From: Smittium mucronatum
Lineage: Eukaryota; Kickxellomycota; Harpellomycetes; Harpellales; Legeriomycetaceae
Reading direction: 5' to 3'
NCBI GenBank assembly: GCA_001953115.1
Contig: LSSL01002443.1
Coordinates: 1 to 22,508 of the forward strand
Length of the DNA: 22,508 nucleotides
Shown: one piece after another, positions 1 through 8,932 of the stretch
Position numbering within the stretch: position 1 is the stretch's first letter
Layout: the number at the start of each line of letters is the position of its first letter
Program-made: the position numbers and the translations under genes
Notes under the pieces: generated by a model
Told to the model about the DNA's origin: nothing
The model's database searches: none
What the model saw: only the letters and a program-made list of their open reading frames with translations

Positions 1-30
1 TTGTTTTTGCCCTGGGATCATCCTTTCTCA

Positions 31-180
31 TCGCTTAATGTCGGATATATACCGGGAGACATATTCTATGCCATTTAAATTATCTTCCTTGAATTGGCTC
101 CGGTAACGGCCTATTTTACGGTCTGATCCGATAAAACAGAACTTCTTTAGGCATCTTTGTTCCCCTCCATGAGAAGATTT
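31..180 (-). pseudogene. Decayed coding fragment, family unknown
   Basis: A stop-free minus-strand frame of 50 codons lies between a TAA at 181-183 and a TGA at 28-30. It has no ATG. The translation looks protein-like (it contains the strings FCFIGSDRKIGRYRSQF and NGIEYVSRYISDIKR) and its base composition is clearly richer in G+C than the AT-rich DNA further right. Beyond the TGA the frame stays open to the window edge. It lies in the same orientation as the other fragments up to 1303, so these are probably pieces of one dead gene or mobile element that continues to the left. I do not recognise the family. Confidence 0.35.
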
Positions 181-371
181 TTAAATGAGACCTCTGAATA
201 GAGACTCAAGTCAATAATGCATTGGAATTTGGGTGGGACTATTTCGGGGGGGTTTTTTTTTATGATTTTTTTTTTCATTTTTTTTTATAGTAAATTTATT
301 TTGAAGTTAATAAAAAGTCATGAAAACTAATTTAAAAAATTAAAAAAAGTGAAATTTTTTCAAAAAAATTG

Positions 372-599
372 TCACCCTATTCCCCTCTGCCGCTCTAGCA
401 GCTCCATACCTCGAGGGCATTGGTTCAAGGAGGCTGTTAAATCACTTAAGCTCTGGAGTTTAAGTGTTCGTGGCACGCGGATGCCAATCAGAAATTTGGC
501 TGTTTCCAACACAAATTTATGGTCAGCGGTGTCAGCTTGTAGCTGACTTAAAGTTTTTTTAGACTCCCCCCCAAGGAGATTTTTATATTTTGTGTTTTT
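372..599 (-). pseudogene. Decayed coding fragment, family unknown
   Basis: This is a minus-strand frame of 76 codons without a stop, ending in TGA at 372-374 and preceded by TAA at 600-602. There is no ATG near its start. The C-terminal two thirds reads like a real, mixed-composition protein (ADTADHKFVLETAKFLIGI, then RVPRTLKLQSLSDLTASLNQ), whereas the plus-strand frame over the same bases is serine-rich and looks like its shadow. It overlaps the end of the neighbouring frame (548-751) at a run of seven C (566-572), which is a likely frameshift site, so the two are probably one broken protein. Function is unknown. Confidence 0.4.
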
Positions 600-751
600 T
601 TAGAGGGTCCTTCTGATTTTTGGTCCAATGACCCAGGAAAGTTCACTACCACTCCTTTTTTTATACCTGCATTGGTTTTCTTGTGTAGCTTCCCCCTACC
701 AACCCTGGAACATAACTGCCTTCTGCGTTTAAAGGGTCTTTTTTCCTCCAT
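548..751 (-). pseudogene. Decayed coding fragment, family unknown
   Basis: This minus-strand frame of 67 codons starts at an ATG (749-751) and ends at TAA. It is basic at its N-terminus (EEKRPFKRRRQL) and contains a GSLDQKSEGPSKK stretch. It runs into the frame of 372-599 across the C7 tract at 566-572, which suggests one original protein interrupted by a homopolymer frameshift. No signal peptide, membrane segment or known motif can be seen. An independent small gene is possible but less likely, given the surrounding broken frames on the same strand. Confidence 0.3.
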
Positions 752-791
752 TAATGGTGGGTTTAGAACAAAAAGAACAAAAGGATTTTCT

Positions 792-1162
792 TTATTTTCT
801 TACTTTTTTTTTCTTGGTTTTAGGATCGAGAATCGGATTCGAGATCTCAATCTTTATTATTTTAATGAGTTCGGCTATCCAAGATTTTAAATTTGGCCAT
901 TTGTGATATGCTCGCTCTCGAGTAGTGCTTGTTTTTAAGAAGAAAGATTTTATCCCCAGTTCGGCTCGGACCCGTTCTATGACGGTAGACTTGCCCACGT
1001 TGGCAACCAGTCGGATATCTTTTCGATTTCGTCCTGGATTGGCTTGACTCTGGCTTCACTCATTTCAAAGGTCTCGCCTCCGTAACAGTCAATATACTTC
1101 AGAACCGAATTTATGGATTTTATTTTTAAGCTGTTAGACACTTCGAACCGGCTCAAGAAGTT
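792..1162 (-). pseudogene. Broken helix-turn-helix-like segment, copy 2
   Basis: Two minus-strand frames join here. The first (980-1162, 61 codons, after a TAA at 1163-1165) carries YIDCYGGETFEM followed by ARVKPIQDEIE. Around 1015-1020 the sense of the sequence moves to another frame, which reads IRLVANVGKSTVIERVRAEL and continues to a stop at 792-794. Together they look like a short helix-turn-helix of the kind found at the N-terminus of DNA transposases (helix, turn, then a KSTV-type recognition helix). That family link is an inference from shape only. The same motif order recurs at 1166-1303. The frameshift shows that this is not a working gene. Confidence 0.4.
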
Positions 1163-1165
1163 TTA

Positions 1166-1303
1166 AACAACGTAGAAAGCCTTTCTGACCTTTAATTTGT
1201 TGTTTATGACGGTCCCTACACGTCCCAAACATATGGCCTAATCGGTTTCAGCCTGAATTGGCTTGACCCTAGCGACAACGCTACCATGCATTTCAAATTC
1301 TAT
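1166..1303 (-). pseudogene. Broken helix-turn-helix-like segment, copy 1
   Basis: The minus strand reads FEM then ARVKPIQAETD, then a TAG (1238-1240), then GRVGTVINNKLKVRKAFYVV before a TAA (1163-1165). The core 16 bases at 1252-1267 match 1033-1048 with one mismatch, exactly 219 bp (73 codons) away. The flanking residues FEM and the following G-x-TVI pattern are also shared with copy 2. This is therefore a diverged tandem duplicate of that segment. It carries its own in-frame stops and cannot be translated as one piece. The identity of the parent protein is unknown; a DNA transposase N-terminus is one possibility. Confidence 0.4.
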
Positions 1304-1769
1304 TTATAAAATTTTTATTAGTTCATTTCACTTTATTTTATTTTATTGGTTTGTAATTTTCTGTTTAGTTTTATCCAATAAGATGGTAAAACTCGATATT
1401 CTACTCTCCTCGTGTAATATGAATAAATCTTAGCTCTAAAGAGCTCGATTAATTCTAAAAGATTGGTCTATAAAAAGATAAAAGTGCCTAAAGATTTCTG
1501 GATAACCAGTTTGATTGATTTAGTTTTATCTAATTGTTTCGTTTTTATTTGCTAAATATGGAATACAGTATAATCTTTAATGTTTATTATGACAACCGTA
1601 TACAATTTTCAAAGATTTTAAACAAAATGTAAAAAAAATTGAATTTTTAATCAAATAATATCTCATTATTAAAATTTTATAATCCTTTATTTTACTTAGA
1701 TATATCCAAGATATTTTAATCGCGTTTAAATATTAAAAAATAGGAAATAATCACGAATACAGATGAACC
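1304..1769. other. AT-rich spacer, no gene seen
   Basis: This stretch between the decayed block and the secreted-protein gene has no supportable coding region. It holds a small palindrome with 6-bp arms (AGCTCT, AA, AGAGCT at 1432-1445) and short T/A microrepeats near 1330-1350. Confidence 0.6.
1686..1691 (-). terminator. Possible poly(A) signal AATAAA
   Basis: AATAAA on the minus strand lies about 80 bases past the stop codon of the 361-residue gene. In DNA this AT-rich such hexamers occur by chance, so this is only a candidate 3'-end signal. Confidence 0.25.
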
Positions 1770-2855
1770 TTAATGTATTTCATGATAAAACGGACCATCT
1801 TTAACTTCTTTATTTCTATCTTCCAAATAGTTTCTTATTTTATTGTATACTGTTTCAATATACTCTTTTGATCTTTCGGTAGATCCTTTTAATGCGCTAG
1901 ATTCATTTCCAAAATACTCAGTGTCATTTAAATACCTGAAAATTGAAGAAAACCTATACGTCAATACATCGGTATACAATACATAGTCATGGATTTCTGA
2001 AATTTCTTTATCAGCTATATTTTTAATATAAGAGGGACCAATGTAGCTATTTTTGAAACGACATTCTCCATCATCTAGTCGTCTTTGGTTATAATAGAAT
2101 CTCCCTACACTTTCCAAATTTATTACTTTTTTTGGAAATGATACAGGTACTTCTAATCTGAAGCACTTTGGTAATATGTGCATGTAGTCTTCTCCCTTCT
2201 GCAACATTCCCCAAATTGCCACTATACAAACTCTGTCCCATCTCACCCAATATCCATTTCTTCTGAGACCATATATCCCGGTCTTTCTATCTTTTATTTT
2301 CTTCTTGTAATCGTAAAAAGCTTCTCCTAGACCCAAGAATTCTGACATTTCTTTTGTGAAATCGATATTTATATAGCTATAATATTTATTTGAGTCTTCA
2401 TATCCAGTTAATATCGGTATCATTAATGATTTGATTGCAACATCTAAACTAAACCCACTCGGAACAAAATCTTTCCAAGAAGCTGTAACAACGGTAAGAT
2501 CATCGAGCATATGGGATACATTAAATTTCATGTTGCTTAAATTATAACCATCCCATAAAAAAACTTTATTAGCACAATATCCTCCCAGATATTCTTTATT
2601 ATAATCCTTCAACCTGCAATTAGTATGAGACCCTTTAGTCGACATTTCGGTGTAATCATTGAGATTATCTGCGGCTTTTATATAGCCACTATTTATAACT
2701 ACCTGAGTTTCCAATTCAGGACCCCCGTAACATTTTGCTTCAAGTTGAATTGCGTTCAAAAAAGGCTTAAATTTCTTTTTAGAGAAGATGCTTAATGCAC
2801 CATAAGAATTTACTGAAGCGATAAAAAAAGCTAAAAAGATACAATGGTAAATCAT
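1770..2855 (-). CDS. Predicted secreted protein, 361 aa, family unknown
   Basis: This is the only long intact reading frame in the window. The frame is open up to a TTG at 2895-2897, but the first ATG is at 2853-2855. Starting there puts a classic signal peptide at the very N-terminus (hydrophobic run IFLAFFIASV at about residues 6-15, followed by NSYGA as a plausible cleavage zone). The mature part has six cysteines (about residues 42, 80, 94, 210, 231, 265), suggesting disulfides, and four N-x-S/T sites (105, 112, 310, 317). It is rich in Tyr, Lys and Asp/Glu, with no further membrane segment, so it is probably exported or surface-attached rather than membrane-embedded. I recognise no domain or catalytic motif. 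Neighbours on both sides are mobile-element or coding relics, so context gives no function. The stop is TAA at 1770-1772. Confidence 0.8.
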   Translation of the reverse strand: MIYHCIFLAFFIASVNSYGALSIFSKKKFKPFLNAIQLEAKCYGGPELETQVVINSGYIKAADNLNDYTEMSTKGSHTNCRLKDYNKEYLGGYCANKVFLWDGYNLSNMKFNVSHMLDDLTVVTASWKDFVPSGFSLDVAIKSLMIPILTGYEDSNKYYSYINIDFTKEMSEFLGLGEAFYDYKKKIKDRKTGIYGLRRNGYWVRWDRVCIVAIWGMLQKGEDYMHILPKCFRLEVPVSFPKKVINLESVGRFYYNQRRLDDGECRFKNSYIGPSYIKNIADKEISEIHDYVLYTDVLTYRFSSIFRYLNDTEYFGNESSALKGSTERSKEYIETVYNKIRNYLEDRNKEVKDGPFYHEIH

Positions 2856-2945
2856 TATCAGTTGCTGTAAAGATATTTTTTTAATAATATAGATCAATTT
2901 ATTATAAGAAAACCTTGTGTTTTAAGTTTTTTGATAATCAGAGCG

Positions 2946-2953
2946 TTTATATA
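2946..2953 (-). promoter_or_regulatory. TATA-like box upstream of the secreted-protein gene
   Basis: The minus strand reads TATATAAA about 90 bases before the chosen ATG, in a locally GC-containing context (flanked by ACGC). A start of transcription some 30 bases further on would leave a leader of roughly 60 nt. The match is good, but AT-rich DNA gives many chance matches. Confidence 0.3.
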
Positions 2954-2999
2954 CAAAAATAAATAGGTATATATTATCAGTCAATTCCTGTTAGATTAT

Positions 3000-3255
3000 T
3001 TATTTTATAGTAAATTCTATTTTACTGAACAAGTTTAGAACTAATTTTTCATTGGTACGAAGATCTATGCGATGTACTTGAGATGAATTGCTTGTAGCAT
3101 AATGTTTATCATTTCAGCTTCCACAACCACCGCCCGATATAATGGCATATTCTATTTTTTTAAATTTACTGGTTCAACTGCTGCATATCACGCAACCTAA
3201 AGCATCTAATTATAATTTCATCTTCAAAAAATCTATCTCTTTTCACATGAACCTT
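3000..3255 (-). pseudogene. Weak coding relic, family unknown
   Basis: Two minus-strand frames are stop-poor here. The upstream one (after TAA at 3256-3258) reads VHVKRDRFFEDEIIIRCFRL and on to MQQLNQ before a TAA. The second reads KKIEYAIISGGGCGS, then an in-frame TGA (3114-3116), then a stop-free 37-codon stretch containing SSQVHRIDLRTNEKL to a TAA at 3000-3002. The residue mix is more protein-like than the surrounding Lys/Ile/Phe-rich noise. It is divergently placed upstream of nothing obvious and follows the same strand as the secreted-protein gene. It may be a dead gene; chance is not excluded. Confidence 0.3.
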
Positions 3256-3760
3256 TTAGTGATTCTTATACATACATAGAACCATATTTATGGTTAATAT
3301 ACAATTCTAACTACAACCAAGTATTATTAATCTTGTAGATTATATAAATATTTATAGAAAATATATAATTTCACAAATAAGGGCTCTTGTCTTTGGTTCT
3401 CCAAGAGAATAAAAACTCTTTTTTATCTTCTTAACCACAGAGACCTTGTAGCATGCGTTTATCAAGGTATCCTTTCTTTTCAATACTATTAATTTTTATT
3501 ATCATTCCTCATATTATGCAATGTTACCTTTATCATAAATATTGATTCAATATATTGTTAACCCCATACATAAATTATTTTCCATACACTCTCATCATGT
3601 AAGATAATAATAAAAATAAGATTCTTTTCTAGGCTAGACTTTTTTTACTATGTAAAAAATTGGTCACAATAAAATTATAATATAAATAAACCAAAAAAAA
3701 ATAATTATAAAACATACTGGTTATAATATTTTTTTTATTTATTGCCAATAACAAATATGT
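3256..3760. other. AT-rich stretch, nothing supportable
   Basis: No reading frame, RNA gene or clear repeat could be supported in this stretch. Confidence 0.5.
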
Positions 3761-3782
3761 ATCTGTAATTCCAATTACAGAT
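3761..3782. repeat. 22-bp palindrome
   Basis: Perfect inverted repeat with 10-bp arms (ATCTGTAATT and AATTACAGAT) around a CC spacer. It sits at the left edge of the coding-like island 3849-4218. Confidence 0.7.
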
Positions 3783-3848
3783 TAACCAATAAATTTATAT
3801 TTCACTTTAGCTCTATATCTCCAGATATGGAAAGTAGTAAAAATTTAA

Positions 3849-4218
3849 TATGGAAGCGTCTTACTTCAGGCAGAATCTCCCAAACTTGCTATTCATGGTG
3901 TTGTAATTGGTTACTGGACATCTCTAATGTTTTTAATTGAGCTACATGGCATTTAGCTGAGCTTTTTTCCAACTAAAAATTTAGTATTAAACTCGTTTTC
4001 TTACGAGGAATATTTTAATAAATACCCGTATTCTCTGGATAGCTTACTTTAGATATAAATTTGAAATAGGATGGATAACATCAAGAAATTTCATTTAGGT
4101 CAAATCTCCTGGTACTGTCATGATTACTCAATTAACTAATAAATTTCAACTAATTTATGTTGAAGTCGGCTAATTTTTTCCAGCTTCAGCTATTCTGGGA
4201 ATTCCTCGACTACTTTTA
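3849..4218 (+). pseudogene. Weak coding relic with a possible repeated unit
   Basis: The plus-strand frame from 3849 to 4052 (68 codons) has one internal stop, TAG at 3954-3956. It reads LQAESPKLAIHGVVIGYW in its first half and KNLVLNSFSYEEYFNKY in its second. A second stretch in another frame, 4099-4218, has one internal TAA (4171-4173) and reads VKSPGTVMITQLTNKFQLIY and then FFPASAILGIPRL. Both share an S-P pattern early and an FFP shortly after the internal stop, so they may be two diverged copies of one unit. At DNA level a similar ATTAAC-AATAAATTT string occurs near 3782-3798 and near 4133-4148. No family is recognised, and chance is a real alternative. Confidence 0.25.
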
Positions 4219-4313
4219 TAATATTATATTAAATTTCAATTTCAGCCTATTAATAAGATAGAGTTTTAAATGAAATTCACCTAGATTTTTTTTCTGAAAG
4301 AGTGATGTGCAGA

Positions 4314-4329
4314 TACCTGAAATCAGGTA
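4314..4329. repeat. 16-bp palindrome
   Basis: Perfect inverted repeat with 7-bp arms (TACCTGA and TCAGGTA) around AA. It is relatively GC-containing for this region and lies at the right edge of the coding-like island. Confidence 0.7.
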
Positions 4330-4856
4330 CCTCTTGGGTCTAAATATAAATATAAGAATATATTGCATCATTCTTTTATTGGTTAATATAATGTTGTAAA
4401 CAGTTATGAAAAAAATATTAAATAATAATTTAATAGGTGATTATTTTTTTAATTTGATCTTACTATAAATACTCAATATTATTACTTTTTAAAAGATAGA
4501 TTGGTAATTTTTTGTGAATAATAAGGCAATAAAAACTCTAAAAAAAAACTAGCAAAAAAATTTAAACAAATTTTATAATGAATAAATAGGTTTGCTATCA
4601 GATTTGAAAAATTTCGCTAAATTTACGACTGAAAAACCTCTAAAATACTAAATTTTTCAAAACTAGCAACCAATTGAAAATTAAATTATATTTCTTGTGA
4701 TAGAAACTAAAGGAACATCCAAGCAAGAAAAAAAAATAGCTGTGGGAACTTCCATCAAAAAATTTCAATCTTAAAATATTTTGATATTTTCTTTTTTTTT
4801 AATTTTTTTAAAATTAGTTTTTATTACTTTTTATTGAATTTAAAATATATTTCCTG

Positions 4857-4873
4857 AAAAAAAAAAAAAAAAA
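4857..4873 (+). repeat. A17 homopolymer
   Basis: Seventeen consecutive A. It could be a relic retroposed poly(A) tail or simple slippage; no gene lies immediately upstream to favour the former. Confidence 0.8.
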
Positions 4874-5417
4874 CTTCATTTTGAGTGTAAAATATACCTC
4901 TATTCGTACAATTGAGCTTTTAAAAAAGAAAATTCATGTTTCATTGCATCGATGGCGTTTTAAGTGGCCACTAATAAAACAGTAGGAGATATTAAATGAA
5001 TTATGAGTTACTAGATTTTTTTAGACAGTGGATTAAGCTGATGCGATTCAATAATCCAAGGAAAAATATATATGTGGATTATAGTTATAGTTTTTTTTAA
5101 GATATATATCTACTTAAGTCCACATTTGCTTATTTTCTCAAAAAATATATGATAAAAAAATTTCAAGATTTTTTTTAAAAAATAAAAAATAAAAAAATCC
5201 CTCAGTAATTTCTTATTTTTATTGCTTGGTTATTATTTCTCTTAAAGCTAAATTATTTTTATCTATATATTTTTTTAAAAAAATATCATTTAGTTTACTC
5301 TCGTGCTCTTTTAAAATTAACAGATAAAATTGAGTAAATTTTTTCAGAAGAAATCAATATGTGTAATAAAAACCAAACATTAATTTAAATTTCAAGTTAA
5401 ATAAAAAAGTCAATTTA

Positions 5418-5437
5418 GGTAAATCTTGGTAAATCTT
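5418..5437 (+). repeat. Two tandem copies of GGTAAATCTT
   Basis: A perfect 10-bp direct tandem duplication. It is isolated and small. Confidence 0.7.
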
Positions 5438-5669
5438 AAAACATATTAGGTAATAAAAGATTTGAGGCTTGATATAAAATGATATAAATAGTATTTATGA
5501 TTAAAATTTATTTGATGATATAAATCTTTAATCCCAACAATCAATTTTTTAACTTCGCAAAGTTGAATATAATTGCCTCTTTCAAATTTGATTTTGAATC
5601 AAGAATCATTAAAAATTCAAGAGTTTAGACAATAAAAATTATGTATAATATGGTATCAAATAACTTTCA

Positions 5670-5807
5670 AACTCTCAAAAACTTTTTTAGGGTAAAATAT
5701 TCTGTTTGTTTTGAATGAATTCCATCTGTCTGATAAGAATCAAAACACACCAAATTCTTCGAGTATAACTTAATCTGAAAAAAATTAATTTTATCTTTTT
5801 TTAAGAT
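5670..5807 (-). other. Stop-poor island, possible exon or relic
   Basis: The minus strand is open for 46 codons between TAA (5808-5810) and TGA (5667-5669). It reads LVCFDSYQTDGIHSKQTEYF and then TLKKFLRV, a balanced composition unlike the flanks. A TTTTTTTCAG string (5775-5784) sits in the early part and resembles a 3' splice site. No start, partner exon or family can be named. Confidence 0.2.
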
Positions 5808-7181
5808 TTAATAGAAAAATCTCATTATTTTTTAGTATAAACACTAAAAAGTTTTTTTTTTTGTGTATCTTGATTTTTAATTTACCGATAAGCACCCATT
5901 TTTTTTAAAGATTATAAAAACATATTTGGATTAAAAATCAATTTACTTTATTTTTAAAAGTATATTTGTTATTTTTAGTAAATTAGCCAAAGATTGATGT
6001 TAGAAATGCTTTACATAATATTTTATTCAAAATAATAGTTAAAAGATAGCAAAAAATTCAATTATGTATCATATTACACGATAAAATTAGCTTAAATTTC
6101 AAAAAAACCAAAATAATTAATGAATTGTTTGTTTGGGGGTATTTTTTTAATATCTTTATACAGGTTTTTTTTATATTTTTTGTAAGTATAGTAGTATGTA
6201 TTTGAATTTTTTTCAATTTATAACTGCGGGAAATTTCAAATATAGTCTTTAATTAAAAAAATTTAAAAAAACTTCATCAATATATTTGATATATAATATA
6301 AATTATTTATAAATTACGCATCTTCTAAGCTAATATATATTTTTTAATTTAATAAAGAGAGTTAATTTAAACCCCAATTTTTTAAGATTATTCTTTGATT
6401 TTATGTATGTAATTATTTTTTGCATAGAAATCCGATCTATGAAAGTTTCACATGATATGCCTGCAGGTTTTCGATTCTGAAATTAGTTATCAAATGTTAA
6501 TTTGAAGAGTGTTTTTTTTGAAATATAGTCAATTAAAAATATTCTAAAATTATAAAAATATTATTATTTAAAAATATTACTAAAATTTTCGAAAAATCAG
6601 CAGCAAACAATTGAATTAAAGATAGAATCCATACTCATTTTTCTTTGTCTTATTATCACAATAAAATCTTTCTCGCATTTTCGATAATTCTTTTTACTTG
6701 TGAGGCTTTTTTATGAAAACCATCATTAAACTCCACCCATAATATATATTTAAAATTCAATAAAATAAAATAAATTTTATCATATTTCATCTTTTTATTT
6801 TAATGTTAACCAATTTTGAGAAATTAGCCATCCTACACAGGAATCTTTTTATAATAAAATACCTTATTGAAATGGTCATGAAATAAATTTATATCAATTT
6901 ATTCTTAATACTATCCTAAAAATTTATGAGTGCAAGTTTTAAGCATATAATTTTTTCGGATAATATCAAAACATTCAAGATACAGTAAAAACCGATGATT
7001 TTTTTATAAATAAAAATAACCCTGACACCTATAATCTGAATACTATTTCTGATATTGGTTGTTGGGTAAAAATTTTATGCAAATCTTTTTTATAAATCGC
7101 AAATGTGCATAATATTGGGAATTTTTAGTTATATAAAACTATTTATTTCTAATAAATAATTAAAAAATAATACAGAAAATT

Positions 7182-7192
7182 GGGGGGGGGGG
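7182..7192 (+). repeat. G11 homopolymer
   Basis: Eleven consecutive G, striking in DNA with so little G+C. A matching C10 run lies about 1.3 kb to the right. Confidence 0.85.
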
Positions 7193-8516
7193 TGTATTCG
7201 TGAGTATACCCATAGTAATGAGAAATAATAATATATTTATCTTTCTGAAGTTAAAAATAACCAGAGAATACAAAAAAATACTTCATTTAAGAACAAATAA
7301 ATCTTATAAAATATCTTTAAAGAAAATCAGGATTTTTTTTTATAATTTTATTTCATAAATAGTTTTATTGATATGAAAAAACAGAAAAAATAATTTAAAT
7401 TGATAAGATAAAATCTATTCCATTGACATTTAATATTATACGCAAAATAAAAATTTATTATAGAATATTTTTTATATTTCAAAGGAAAAATTTATTCGGT
7501 TTTTTTTAAATTATTTCGCTTTTGTAAAATTTATTGATGATTTTCTTTAAAAAATAAAGACAATTTAGATCTTTTTAAGATTTATCTAAATTTAAAAAAA
7601 AAAATTGGTGAAAAAAGGAAAATAAAAAAAAATTAGTTAAAAAATTTAAGGTATTGTTTATAATAATGATTTTTATGAAATTCAGTCCAAATAAGAATTA
7701 AAACCGAAATGAAAATTTTAAATGTAAATAGACCCTGATATGCGCTCAATAAAATAAATGCCTATATCTTCACCTCATACATATTTGCAAAATAAAAAAA
7801 TTAATATAATTTATATAATTATTATCAATTAAAATAATAAATATCAATCAGAAAGTAGCATTTTATAAAAAAAATTATTCGAAATTTGGTGAACTTTTTA
7901 AATGAAATGCTTTATATCGATAAATTTGATTAATTTTAAATAAAAAGATATTTTCGGGGAAAGCTCAAGTTTAATTAAATAAAGATTTTTCACTTATATA
8001 ATATTAAAAACTGAAATTTATTTTTTTTGAGAATTTATTTTTTTAATTCTATTTTTAAGTCAATTTATTTTCACGGAATAATTATAAATAAAACAATAAA
8101 AAATATGCAATTATAACAGTATATCTTCTGTTTTTCATTTGGGTTTTTTTTTCTCATCAGTATTATACGAATATATTTATTCTGCATTGTTAATGTACTA
8201 AGATAATATTACACTCAATTAAAATAAAAATTATGAATTAACAGAAAACGGCTGATTTCCCAATATTTAATTTAAATTTTCAGAAAATCATACTAACATC
8301 ACATTATATTAAAAAAACCAAAAGAGAATATTTCGAAGAATATAGAAACTTTGATGTTAAAGAAATTGAAAAAAATTTTGACGGATTTTAAACGAAACAT
8401 TAAATATTTTGATAAGTTTTGAAATTAAAATTTTTTGGATTTTGAATTTTTATTAAATCGAGGCTTTTCTAGATTGAGAATTAAAAATGAAAGACTCCCG
8501 AAATTTCTAATAATTA

Positions 8517-8526
8517 CCCCCCCCCC
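8517..8526 (+). repeat. C10 homopolymer
   Basis: Ten consecutive C. Together with the G11 run at 7182-7192 it forms a potential long-range inverted pair of pure G:C. Confidence 0.85.
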
Positions 8527-8932
8527 TTTTTAAATATCTTTATTGAAAATTTATCCTAAATTCTTTGTATTTTTATTTTAAATTATGGATTTAGTAACGG
8601 TTCGAATTCAAATAAAAAGAACGAAAGATTGAATAAAAGAATTTTAAGGAGATAAATTCCTATTTGCATAAAATATCAAAATCAGAAATTTTATATTTAA
8701 GTTTTTTGAGTTTTACAGAAGCCACGCTAGATATTTATGTGACTAAATAGTAACTCTTGTAAATTTTATCATTTTTTAGTTACTCTGGAAAAAGAATTTC
8801 AAATAATCACAAACTATACAGTGTAATCAAGAAAATTTTCACCTTAATGTGAAAAATTAACAACTTAAAGTCAAATAAATTATTCCACAAATCACTATTT
8901 TAATATTTTTGCAGCAGAGTATTTTTATATAA

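Noticed and set aside
349..546. Plus-strand frame of 65 codons
   Set aside because: It starts at GTG, is serine-rich and mirrors the better minus-strand frame at 372-599; it is treated as a shadow.
672..890. Plus-strand frame of 72 codons
   Set aside because: Phe-rich antisense of the decayed minus-strand block, containing T runs; no independent support.
862..1059. Minus-strand frame of 65 codons overlapping the HTH-like segment
   Set aside because: Its composition is less coherent than the two frames that carry the duplicated motif; it probably arises from the frameshifted overlap.
1140..1155. CCGGTTCGAAG on the minus strand, resembling a tRNA T-arm
   Set aside because: It lies inside the decayed coding frame and no cloverleaf could be built.
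8597..8608. GGTTCGAATTC, resembling a tRNA B box
   Set aside because: No A box, acceptor stem or anticodon arm can be folded around it in the AT-rich flanks.
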